In this document: positions 6,074-11,017 of the stretch, in pieces
Position numbering within the stretch: the first letter of the stretch is position 1
Layout of the letters: the number at the start of each line of letters is the position of its first letter
Source: Pseudomonadota bacterium
GTDB lineage: Bacteria > Pseudomonadota > Alphaproteobacteria > Reyranellales > Reyranellaceae
Length of the DNA stretch: 11,017 nt
Assembly (NCBI GenBank): GCA_023436825.1
Contig: JAEZHS010000746.1
Coordinates: forward strand, 1-11,017
Reading direction: 5' to 3'
Position numbers and translations under genes: made by a program
The notes under the pieces: generated by a model
Databases searched by the model: none
What the model saw: only the letters and a program-made list of their open reading frames with translations
What the model was told of the DNA's origin: nothing

Positions 6074-7060
6074 ATGAAGAAGATCACCCGCCGCTCGACG
6101 CTCGCCATCGCCGGCGCAGCCGCGACGGCACCGTTGGCCACCGTGCGGGCGCAGCAGACCGGACTGCCGGACAAGCCGCTGAAGATCCTGGTCGGCTTTC
6201 CGGCCGGCGGCGGCACCGACGTCATGGCCCGCTTCCTGGCCGAGCCGCTGAAGCAGCGCACCGGCCGCAACGTGTTGATCGACAACAAGGCGGGCGCCTC
6301 GGGCACCATCGCCGTCGAGACCCTGAAGAACGCGGCGCCGGACGGCACCACGATCGCCTACGTGCCCTCGGCCACCATCGTCCAGAAGCTCACCATGGAG
6401 TCGGTGCCGTTCGATCCGCTGACCGACATACAGCCCGTCACGCTGGCAGGCACGGTGCAGACGGCCTTCTGCGTGTCGCCGACCATCGGCGTCAACACGC
6501 TGCCCGAATACATCGAATGGCTGAAGAAGAACCCGGCGCGGCAGAGCTTCGGCACCACGGCGATGGGCTCGTTCACGCACTTCTTCGGTGTCATGGCCGG
6601 TCGCGAGATCGGCATCCCGCTCGAGCCCGTGCCGTATCGTGGCGCCGCGCCGCTGGTCGCCGATCTGCAGGGTGGCCATATCGCGGCGGGCTGCGGCGGC
6701 ATCACCGACTTCCTGGAGCATCATCGAGCCGGCAAGGTGAAGGTGATCTTCACCTCGGGCACGAAGCCCACGACCTCGGCGCCGGAAATCCCGACCGCCA
6801 CGCAGCTGGGCTATCCCAAGCTGCAGATCCTGGGCTGGTACGTCTTCTTCGTTCCCGCCAGGACTCCGGCGCCGCTGGTCGATGCCTGGGGCAAGGAGCT
6901 CAGGGCGGTGCTGGCCCTGCCTGAGGTCCAGAAGAAGCTCACCGAACTTGGCCTCGATGTCGAGACCTCGACTCCCGCAGAGTTCACCCAGCGCATGACG
7001 GCCGATCTCGCCCGCTGGAAGGCGATCATCGATTCGATCGGCTATAAGGCGACGCAGTAA
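6074..7060 (+). CDS. Second Bug-family (TctC-like) substrate-binding protein
   Basis: A 328-residue periplasmic binding protein. The signal sequence TRRSTLAIAGAAATAPLATV carries a twin-arginine pair, followed by an Arg-Ala-Gln cleavage region. The Bug signature ILVGFPAGGGTDVMARFL, the DNKAGASGT loop and the C-terminal LGLDVETST are present. It shares long stretches with the protein at 544-1521, for example SFTHFFG, PTATQLGYP versus PTVVELGYP, and the last residues DSIGYKAT versus DSLGLKAT. The two are clear paralogues. AGGAGG lies 7 bases before the ATG. Again no TctA or TctB genes accompany it, so it must borrow a permease or act as a sensor. Its TAA stop lies in the loop of a perfect inverted repeat that could help end transcription. 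Confidence 0.93.
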   Translation: MKKITRRSTLAIAGAAATAPLATVRAQQTGLPDKPLKILVGFPAGGGTDVMARFLAEPLKQRTGRNVLIDNKAGASGTIAVETLKNAAPDGTTIAYVPSATIVQKLTMESVPFDPLTDIQPVTLAGTVQTAFCVSPTIGVNTLPEYIEWLKKNPARQSFGTTAMGSFTHFFGVMAGREIGIPLEPVPYRGAAPLVADLQGGHIAAGCGGITDFLEHHRAGKVKVIFTSGTKPTTSAPEIPTATQLGYPKLQILGWYVFFVPARTPAPLVDAWGKELRAVLALPEVQKKLTELGLDVETSTPAEFTQRMTADLARWKAIIDSIGYKATQ

Positions 7061-7071
7061 ACTGCGTCGCC
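7048..7071 (+). terminator. Perfect inverted repeat spanning the Bug gene stop, possible terminator
   Basis: Arms GGCGACGCAGT (7048-7058) and ACTGCGTCGCC (7061-7071) are perfect complements of 11 bases, separated by only AA. The stop codon TAA (7058-7060) therefore lies at the tip of the hairpin. No T-run follows; the next bases are CCGACC. A canonical intrinsic terminator is therefore not supported, and a transcript-end stabiliser or Rho-assisted stop is equally possible. Confidence 0.45.
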
Positions 7072-7148
7072 CCGACCGCAGCGCAGCGCAGCGGAGGGGC
7101 CTCGTCCGTCGGACGGAGGGAGCCCTCGGCTTCGCTCGGGGTGACGGA
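7072..7148. repeat. REP/BIME-like cluster of GC-rich hairpins
   Basis: The gap before the hydrolase gene is packed with structure. First comes a GCAGC tandem run bracketed by CCGC and GCGG, about 7075-7094. Next is a bulged hairpin: CCTCGTCC (7100-7107) pairs with GGAC-G-GAGG (7111-7119) around GTC. A second bulged hairpin joins CCTCGGC (7124-7130) and GC-T-CGGGG (about 7134-7141) around TTC, followed by TGACGG. The CCCTCGGCTTCGCTCGGGGT core resembles an intergenic repeat dispersed in many GC-rich proteobacterial genomes (from memory). Copy number cannot be judged from one window. Confidence 0.5.
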
Positions 7149-7168
7149 TACCGTGAGGAGGGCCGTCC

Positions 7169-7918
7169 ATGCCGATGCTCAAACGCGCCGACGCCGAGAT
7201 CCACTACGAGATCCACGGCGCCGGCTTTCCCGTCCTGCTCTATGCGCCGGGCGGATTGAAGTCGGAGATGAGCATGTGGGGCGGCTCGTCACCGGCCTAC
7301 CCCAACGGCTTCCCGTGGATGGACCCGCGCACGGCCCTGGCCGACAAATACACCGTGATCGCCATGGACCAACGCAACGCCGGCCGCTCGGTGGCCGACG
7401 TCAAGCCCGACCACGGCTGGCACACTTTCGCCGGCGACCATCTCGCGCTCATGGACCATCTCGGCTTCAAGAGGTTCCACGTCATGGGCGGCTGCATCGG
7501 CGGCAGCTATTGCTTCGAGGCGATCGAGCAGGCGCCCGACCGCGTCGCGGCCGCCGTGCTGCAGAACCCGATCGGCCTGTGGGAGAACCGCGACAACTGG
7601 GATGCCGCGGTCAAGGGCTACGGCGAGACCGTGCGCAAGCGCGATCCCTCGATCAGCCAGGAGACCATCGACTCCTTCGGCCGGAACATGTTCGGCAGCG
7701 ACTTCGTGTTCTCCGTCAGCCGCGAGTTCGTGAAGGCGTGTCGCACGCCGCTCTACCTGCAGCCCGGCACCGACAAGCCGCATCCGGCCCACACCAGCGC
7801 CGAGATCGCCGAGCTTGCGCCCAACATCGAGGTCCAGAAGGACTGGCGCGGGCCGGAATTCCTGCAGGAATCGATTCGACGGGTGCACGACTTCCTGGCA
7901 AGGAATACACCCAAGTGA
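7169..7918 (+). CDS. Alpha/beta-hydrolase fold protein with Cys nucleophile
   Basis: A 249-residue protein of the alpha/beta-hydrolase fold, without a signal peptide. The oxyanion region is LYAPGG (residues 24-29), DQRNAGRS (67-74) matches the usual DxRGxGxS, and the nucleophile elbow is MGGCIGG with Cys109 where most relatives have Ser. The acid region is PGTDKPHP (Asp202, His205). The usual C-terminal catalytic His is not obvious; the equivalent region reads QKDWRGPEF. A Cys nucleophile is known in dienelactone hydrolases, which are otherwise different. The enzyme may be a hydrolase with an altered triad or a non-hydrolytic member. GAGGAGGG lies 6 bases before the ATG. Its TGA overlaps the ATG of the DUF4189 gene, so the two are translationally coupled. 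Confidence 0.88.
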   Translation: MPMLKRADAEIHYEIHGAGFPVLLYAPGGLKSEMSMWGGSSPAYPNGFPWMDPRTALADKYTVIAMDQRNAGRSVADVKPDHGWHTFAGDHLALMDHLGFKRFHVMGGCIGGSYCFEAIEQAPDRVAAAVLQNPIGLWENRDNWDAAVKGYGETVRKRDPSISQETIDSFGRNMFGSDFVFSVSREFVKACRTPLYLQPGTDKPHPAHTSAEIAELAPNIEVQKDWRGPEFLQESIRRVHDFLARNTPK

Positions 7919-8280
7919 TGATACGCCGTCTTGCTCTCGCAGCACTCGTCTCTGCTGCATTCGTCCTTCCGTCCTCAGCGCAGGAGCAACCCTGGGTCGC
8001 CGTGGCCAGCGACGGCGCAGGCCTGTGGGGCGTCGCTGTCGGCATGGCGACGCGCGAGGCCGCCGAGACGTCCGCTCTCGGCGAGTGCGGCATGTACTGC
8101 AAGGTGAAGTTCACGGCGCAGGCGCGCTGCGTGGCCTACGCCTTCAGCGAGACCGGCCGGGCCGAAGGGTTCAGCGCCGGCGCCACCCGCCAGGAGGCCG
8201 AGCAGCCGGCGTGGGCGGAGTGCAACGCCAACGTGCCGGCCGATTCCTGCAAGATCAAGACGGCGCGCTGCTTCGAGTAA
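7918..8280 (+). CDS. Secreted DUF4189-like protein
   Basis: A 120-residue protein starting at the ATG that overlaps the hydrolase stop (ATGA at 7918). The signal peptide MIRRLALAALVSAAFVLPSS ends near Ala22, giving a mature protein of about 98 residues. The mature part shows the DUF4189 pattern: WVAVASDGAGLWGVAVGMAT, an Ala/Glu-rich helix ending at a Cys, then RCVAYAFSETG and a second helix ending AWAECNA. It has six cysteines (ECGMYC, ARC, AEC, DSC, ARC), which suggests three disulfides and export to the periplasm. The function of the family is unknown. The four-base overlap suggests co-production with the cytoplasmic hydrolase, though no joint role is evident. Confidence 0.85.
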   Translation: MIRRLALAALVSAAFVLPSSAQEQPWVAVASDGAGLWGVAVGMATREAAETSALGECGMYCKVKFTAQARCVAYAFSETGRAEGFSAGATRQEAEQPAWAECNANVPADSCKIKTARCFE

Positions 8281-8310
8281 GTCGCGCTCATTCCCTCCGG
8301 ACCGCGAAGA

Positions 8311-8697
8311 CTACCGCTTCAGCTCGATCTTGAAGACCTCGTCGAGCCACTTGCGGGCTTCGTGGAGATTGGTGAACACGCGGACGGGCCGCTCGCCGTC
8401 CTCAGTGAGGGCCGCAAGCTCGCGCACGGTGTCGCCGCGCTTGCCGTCTACGACGAACGCCACGGGACCGCGCTGAGCCGCCTGCGGCGAATTCCGCGCC
8501 ATCGTCAGAAGTTGCTTGAGAAGCGTCATGTCGGCGTCGGTATTGGCCGCCGCGACGTCGATCAGCTTGCGGTAGTGCAGTGCGCCCTGCTCGACCCCTT
8601 CCCGGACGGCGTTCAGGAACTCCTCGGCGGAGATCGTTCCATGAGCGACGCCGACAAGCAGGCGGTCCTGATGGGAAATACGAACGTGGATCGGCAT
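8311..8697 (-). CDS. STAS/SpoIIAA-like domain protein, function unknown
   Basis: A 128-residue soluble protein starting MPIHVRISHQDRLLVGVAHG. Alternating strands and helices, with LIDVAAANTDADM in the middle and VRVFTNLHEARKWLDEV at the end, are typical of the STAS/SpoIIAA-like (SEC14-related) fold often annotated in alphaproteobacteria. Such proteins are predicted regulators or lipid-associated proteins, and no ligand can be named. No phospho-acceptor Ser motif of classic anti-sigma antagonists was recognised. The ribosome site is weak. It runs convergent to the DUF4189 gene, with 30 bases between stops and no terminator hairpin seen. It has its own candidate promoter just upstream, separate from the BON gene. 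Confidence 0.72.
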   Translation of the reverse strand: MPIHVRISHQDRLLVGVAHGTISAEEFLNAVREGVEQGALHYRKLIDVAAANTDADMTLLKQLLTMARNSPQAAQRGPVAFVVDGKRGDTVRELAALTEDGERPVRVFTNLHEARKWLDEVFKIELKR

Positions 8698-8711
8698 GGG
8701 TCTCGAGCGGA

Positions 8712-8740
8712 GTAATAGGCAGTGCCGCGTCGAGATACAA
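8712..8740 (-). promoter_or_regulatory. Candidate sigma-70-type promoter for the STAS-like gene
   Basis: Reading the minus strand, TTGTAT (8740-8735) is followed after 17 bases by TATTAC (8717-8712), which lies 14 bases before the ATG at 8697. The first three bases of the -35 and four of six of the -10 match the sigma-70 consensus. This is a pattern match only. Confidence 0.3.
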
Positions 8741-8760
8741 GCATTCGCTGTGCGGTTAGA

Positions 8761-9105
8761 TCAGCGTTCGTAGCCCGGCTTGCCCATCTTGGCCGCCGCA
8801 CCGGCAGGTTGTTCCGGCCGTGGAAACGGCGACGGTTCCTTCGCCTGCAGGCCGTTGCGGACGAGCATTACACCCGGGACGGCACAGGCATGCGCTTCGG
8901 CTCGCTTCATGTCGGCGGCGTGACGAACCGTACCAGTCAGGGTCACCTCGCCATTCCTGACCTCGACCTCGATATCGCGCGCATCGAGGCCGACATCGTC
9001 GTCGAGGCACTCCCGCAATTCGCGGGCGATGTCGGCATCCGGATGCCGGTATCCAGCGGGTTCACGGACCTCGGGCGCATGGTCCTCAGGTTCGACGCGA
9101 TTCAT
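8761..9105 (-). CDS. BON-domain protein
   Basis: A 114-residue protein starting MNRVEPEDHAPEV. The start at 9105 is set by GGGAGGAACC directly upstream; a longer reading from 9153 has no such site. Residues about 28-86 form one BON domain: DADIARELRECLDDD, then IEVEVRNGEVTLTGTVRHAADMKRAEAHA, and GVMLVRNGLQ, with the conserved Gly of the GxVxLxG turn. BON domains bind phospholipid membranes, and OsmY-type members are stress induced. This one lacks a signal peptide, so it is probably cytoplasmic. The C-terminal tail is Pro/Ala rich. The gene overlaps the upstream 62-residue gene by 20 bases, indicating a two-gene stress operon. Confidence 0.87.
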   Translation of the reverse strand: MNRVEPEDHAPEVREPAGYRHPDADIARELRECLDDDVGLDARDIEVEVRNGEVTLTGTVRHAADMKRAEAHACAVPGVMLVRNGLQAKEPSPFPRPEQPAGAAAKMGKPGYER

Positions 9106-9274
9106 CTGGTTCCTCCCGTCGGGTTGCCTTGGCCTTTCTATCACGTCTATCACGCGGCCTCGCTGGAGCAGGCTGCAAGAAGGAAACCGGATCGCTCGCC
9201 GGGAAGGTGTCCTGCAAAGCCTGGTCGAGCTTGTCGTCGTTCTTCGCTTTCAATATACGGCGCTTGGCTGGCAT
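9086..9274 (-). CDS. Small TFPASDP-motif protein, function unknown
   Basis: A 62-residue, strongly basic protein. The first half, MPAKRRILKAKNDDKLDQAL, is followed by QDTFPASDPVSF. The motif (L)D-x-x-L-x-D/E-T-F-P-A-S-D-P recurs in many short alphaproteobacterial proteins of unknown function, which supports it as a real gene. The second half is Arg/Lys-rich and low in complexity. The ribosome site GGAGGAGG, 6 bases upstream of the ATG, is the strongest in this part of the window. It overlaps the start of the BON gene by 20 bases and is the first gene of that operon. It is divergent from the DUF3175 gene. Confidence 0.75.
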   Translation of the reverse strand: MPAKRRILKAKNDDKLDQALQDTFPASDPVSFLQPAPARPRDRRDRKAKATRREEPDESRRT

Positions 9275-9293
9275 GCCGCCCTCCTCCGAAACG

Positions 9294-9347
9294 AACTCGC
9301 CTCGGGGATATGGGTTGCCGCGGCAACTTGCACAGGGGCCGGTCGTT
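9294..9347. promoter_or_regulatory. Divergent promoter region with 14-base palindrome
   Basis: A perfect palindrome GTTGCCGCGGCAAC lies at 9314-9327 between divergent genes. It puts GCAAC on both strands. On plus, GCAAC (9323-9327) is 16 bases from CGTT (9344-9347). On minus, GCAAC (9318-9314) is 16 bases from AGTT (9297-9294). Both resemble EcfG promoters (GGAAC-N16-CGTT), with one and two mismatches respectively. The plus -10 would be only 8 bases from the ATG, giving a nearly leaderless message. The palindrome could instead be a repressor site. Confidence 0.35.
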
Positions 9348-9355
9348 CAGGTGCC

Positions 9356-9640
9356 ATGGCCACGAAGAAAAAATGGTCCGCCGAGGTGACCCGCGAGAGC
9401 CATGCGCTGTCACTCGACAAGGGTGTCTTCAGCCGGCGCAGTGCCGGCGCCATCGCCCGCTCGCTGAAGCGCTCGGCCGAGCGCAGCCGGGCGCGCAAGT
9501 CCTCGCCCTACCGGTCGGCAATGTCGATGCTGACTTTTTACATCAACCGCGGCGGGAAAGGCCTGTCGGCCAGCCGGCGCCGGACCCTGGAAGCGGCCAA
9601 GCGCGAGTTGCGGCACCTGTTCGGCAAGCAAAAGGCCTGA
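9356..9640 (+). CDS. DUF3175 family protein
   Basis: A 94-residue basic protein starting MATKKKWSAEVTRESHALSL. The core DKGVFSRRSAGAIARSLKRSA, followed by SPYRSAMSMLTFYINRGGKG and an end rich in Lys and Arg (LEAAKRELRHLFGKQ), is the DUF3175 pattern (from memory of the family). The function is unknown; the size and charge suggest nucleic-acid binding, but no known binding motif is visible. The longer frame opening at 9029 has no ribosome site and overlaps two minus-strand genes, so the ATG at 9356 is chosen. The ribosome site is weak (CAGG). It is divergent from the TFPASDP/BON operon, and both may share a stress promoter region. Confidence 0.82.
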   Translation: MATKKKWSAEVTRESHALSLDKGVFSRRSAGAIARSLKRSAERSRARKSSPYRSAMSMLTFYINRGGKGLSASRRRTLEAAKRELRHLFGKQKA

Positions 9641-9652
9641 GCCGGGGGACCC

Positions 9653-9689
9653 TTGCCAAATAGATGATTAGCGTCCTAACTTTTTTGGG
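9653..9689 (+). promoter_or_regulatory. MarR gene promoter with operator-like repeat
   Basis: TTGCCA (9653-9658) could be a -35, with a poor -10 (TAACTT) around 9677-9682. An inverted repeat TTAG-N4-CTAA covers 9668-9679 and overlaps that -10. Its size and AT-rich half-sites fit the operator type used by MarR family dimers, so autorepression is likely. A run of six T's follows before the ATG at 9690, and there is no clear ribosome site. Confidence 0.45.
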
Positions 9690-10148
9690 ATGCCCGCCAA
9701 GCACATCGATTTCGGCTTTCGCGTCGCCCGCATCGCCCGGCGCCTGCGCCAGGCCGTCGACGCCGAATTGCGCGCCTATGGGCTCACCGATGCGACGTGG
9801 CGGCCGCTCGCCTATGTCGGCAAGCTCGGCGGCGGCGTGCGCCAGAAGGAGCTCGCCACGGCCCTGTCGATCGAGGGACCGACCCTGGTCCGCCTGCTCG
9901 ACAATCTCGAGCGGCGCGGCCTGATCGAGCGGCGCGAGGACGAGACCGACCGGCGGGCCCGCGGCATCTACCTGACGCGCGCCGGCCGTGACCTCGCCGT
10001 GCGCGTGGCCAAGGTCGGCACCGAGATCCAGGCGCGCGTGCTCGCCAAGGTGCCGCCGGCCGATCTCGAAATCTGCCAAGCCGTCTTTGACACGATCGAA
10101 CGCGAGCTGGACACGCGGCTGGATATCGCCGCGCCGGCCGCCGAATAG
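9690..10148 (+). CDS. MarR family transcriptional regulator
   Basis: A 152-residue protein with MarR topology. A first dimerisation helix, FGFRVARIARRLRQAVDAEL, is followed by TDATWRPLAYVGKLGGGVRQ. The winged helix-turn-helix comprises KELATALSIEGPTLVRLLDN as recognition region, and LIERREDETDRRARGIYLT as the wing with the conserved Asp-Arg-Arg. C-terminal helices complete the dimer interface. MarR proteins are usually repressors released by small phenolic or other ligands. An operator-like repeat precedes the gene. An amidohydrolase begins 18 bases after the stop, so the regulator probably controls this operon and may sense the amidohydrolase substrate or a related aromatic; that link is inferred from position. 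Confidence 0.92.
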   Translation: MPAKHIDFGFRVARIARRLRQAVDAELRAYGLTDATWRPLAYVGKLGGGVRQKELATALSIEGPTLVRLLDNLERRGLIERREDETDRRARGIYLTRAGRDLAVRVAKVGTEIQARVLAKVPPADLEICQAVFDTIERELDTRLDIAAPAAE

Positions 10149-10166
10149 GAGAAGGAGGAGGAAGCG

Positions 10167-11017
10167 ATGGCTCAAGTCGTGGTGAACGAACCGAACCGCT
10201 GGCGCCTCGAGACACCAGGCGCTTCCACTTGGCCGCGCAGCGCACGACCAGACGCGGCGAAGAAATACTTCATGGTGTCGGCCGACGGCCATGCCAACGA
10301 GCCCGCCAACCTGTGGGTCGAACGCATCGACGCCAAGTACCGCGAGCGCCTGCCGCGCGTGATCACCGACAAGGACGGCGTGCAGTGGCGCGTCAGCGAA
10401 GGCCATCGTCCGGACCGGCTGCGGCTTTCGACGCTCGAAGGCGAGGACCAGCTTCGCAACAAGGCCGGCGCCGATCCCGTCGGACGCCTCGCCGATCACG
10501 ACCTCGACGGCATCGACGTCGAGCTGATCTTTCCCAACAAGGGACTGGCCATGTGGGCGACGCCCGACCCCGAGTTCGCCATGGCGCAGTGCCGGGTATG
10601 GAACGACTGGGCGTGGGAGCTGTTCGCCGCCCACCAGGACCGCATGATCCCGGCCGGCGCCATCGCCACCGGCGATCTGGACGGTTCGATCGCGGAGGTG
10701 CAGCGGCTGGCCAAGCTCGGCTTCAAGTGCCTGACCTTGCCGTGCAAGCCGATCTGGGGCGGCCATGACAGCGGCCATGTGAACTACAACTTGCCGCATT
10801 TCGATCCGCTGTGGGCCGCGATCTCCGACGCCAACCTGCCGATCACCTTCCATGTCTCGACCGGGCGCGATCCGCGCGCCGCGCGCGGCAACGGCGGCGC
10901 GGTGGTGAACTACGTGTCGCACTCACTGTCGCCCACCATCGAGCCGGTGGCCAATCTCTGCGCCTCGGGCGTGCTGGAGCGCTTCCCCAAGATCCGCTTC
11001 GCCACCATCGAGGCCGG
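10167..11017 (+). CDS. Amidohydrolase family (amidohydro-lyase/decarboxylase type) protein, C-terminus outside window
   Basis: The frame is open to the window edge, with 283 complete codons visible. The start ATG 10167 follows a strong GGAGGAGG site. The protein is a TIM-barrel metal hydrolase of the Amidohydro_2 type. FMVSADGHANEP has the metal Asp-x-His motif (Asp40, His42), and ITFHVSTG has His229. The visible end, KIRFATIEAG, begins the conserved strand that usually carries a catalytic acidic residue. Relatives include ACMSD/gamma-resorcylate-type decarboxylases and 2-pyrone hydrolases of aromatic breakdown. The exact substrate cannot be told. Transcription is probably from the MarR promoter, 18 bases past its stop. 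Confidence 0.9.
   Translation, partial: MAQVVVNEPNRWRLETPGASTWPRSARPDAAKKYFMVSADGHANEPANLWVERIDAKYRERLPRVITDKDGVQWRVSEGHRPDRLRLSTLEGEDQLRNKAGADPVGRLADHDLDGIDVELIFPNKGLAMWATPDPEFAMAQCRVWNDWAWELFAAHQDRMIPAGAIATGDLDGSIAEVQRLAKLGFKCLTLPCKPIWGGHDSGHVNYNLPHFDPLWAAISDANLPITFHVSTGRDPRAARGNGGAVVNYVSHSLSPTIEPVANLCASGVLERFPKIRFATIEA

Noticed and set aside
4309..6924. An 871-codon open frame on the plus strand
   Set aside because: It is a shadow of the AI-2E, kinase and Bug genes with Arg/Gln/His-rich translation and no recognisable domain.
3311..7216. A 1301-codon open frame on the minus strand
   Set aside because: It crosses antisense to three well-recognised plus-strand genes and in another frame over the AI-2E gene. 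Its translation is Arg/His/Gly-rich low-complexity sequence, typical of antisense frames in GC-rich DNA.
7141..7917. Long frame from GTG 7141 leading into the DUF4189 gene
   Set aside because: The part before 7918 is an Arg-rich shadow of the hydrolase; the true start is the ATG at 7918, which begins a clear signal peptide.
8281..8310. Intrinsic terminator between the convergent DUF4189 and STAS-like genes
   Set aside because: No stable hairpin followed by a T-run was found on either strand.
9106..9153. Extended N-terminus of the BON protein from the start at 9153
   Set aside because: The start at 9105 has a strong GGGAGGAACC ribosome site; the longer form has none and would overlap the upstream gene much further.
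9543..10922. A 459-codon minus-strand frame
   Set aside because: It is antisense to the MarR and amidohydrolase genes, both recognised, and its translation resembles no family.

Overview
The window looks like chromosomal DNA of a GC-rich alphaproteobacterium, of the Reyranella/Bradyrhizobium kind. This rests on the strong G/C bias at third codon positions, the orphan 'Bug'-type tricarboxylate-binding proteins, a textbook EcfG-type stress promoter, and short alphaproteobacterial stress proteins (BON, DUF883, DUF3175, a TFPASDP-motif protein). The genus is inferred; no rRNA or other marker is present. There are no insertion sequences, tRNAs, rRNAs or CRISPR arrays, and no stretch over 300 bases lacks a gene.

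Layout. Bases 1-123 are the C-terminal tail of an ABC transporter ATPase. Bases 151-2958 form a tight plus-strand cluster: a VOC/glyoxalase-fold protein, an orphan Bug substrate-binding protein, a glutaredoxin-DinB fusion, and a GmhA-like SIS isomerase. A perfect EcfG promoter (2985-3009) then leads into a DUF883/ElaB-like membrane-anchored protein and a small membrane protein with a CPTC motif. A minus-strand AI-2E family transporter converges on that pair. Next on plus come an aminoglycoside-phosphotransferase-fold kinase and a second orphan Bug protein. A hairpin-rich REP-like intergenic block follows, then an alpha/beta hydrolase with a Cys nucleophile and a secreted DUF4189 protein. Minus-strand genes for an STAS/SpoIIAA-like protein, a BON-domain protein and a 62-residue protein come next, divergent from a DUF3175 gene. 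The window ends with a MarR regulator followed by an amidohydrolase that runs off the edge.

Main discovery. The glutaredoxin-DinB gene (1545-2297) has an in-frame TGA at 1581-1583. It sits exactly where the first cysteine of the glutaredoxin CxxC motif should be, so the motif reads G-[TGA]-T-S-C. The frame is open on both sides, and TGA is a normal stop elsewhere in the window. The 39 bases right after the TGA fold into an extended hairpin centred on the required region, and their codons are locally AT-rich and rare, as expected of a SECIS element inside a coding region. The best reading is a selenocysteine-containing (UxxC) glutaredoxin fused to a DinB/thiol-transferase-like domain. An ordinary gene caller would cut it to a DinB protein starting at the GTG at 1641. 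Proof needs selA/selB/selC/selD in the same genome and comparison with homologues.

Secondary points are the EcfG promoter, the REP-like hairpins whose first arm holds the stop codon of the preceding gene, a 14-base palindrome between divergent stress genes, a MarR operator-like repeat, and active-site departures in the hydrolase and the isomerase.
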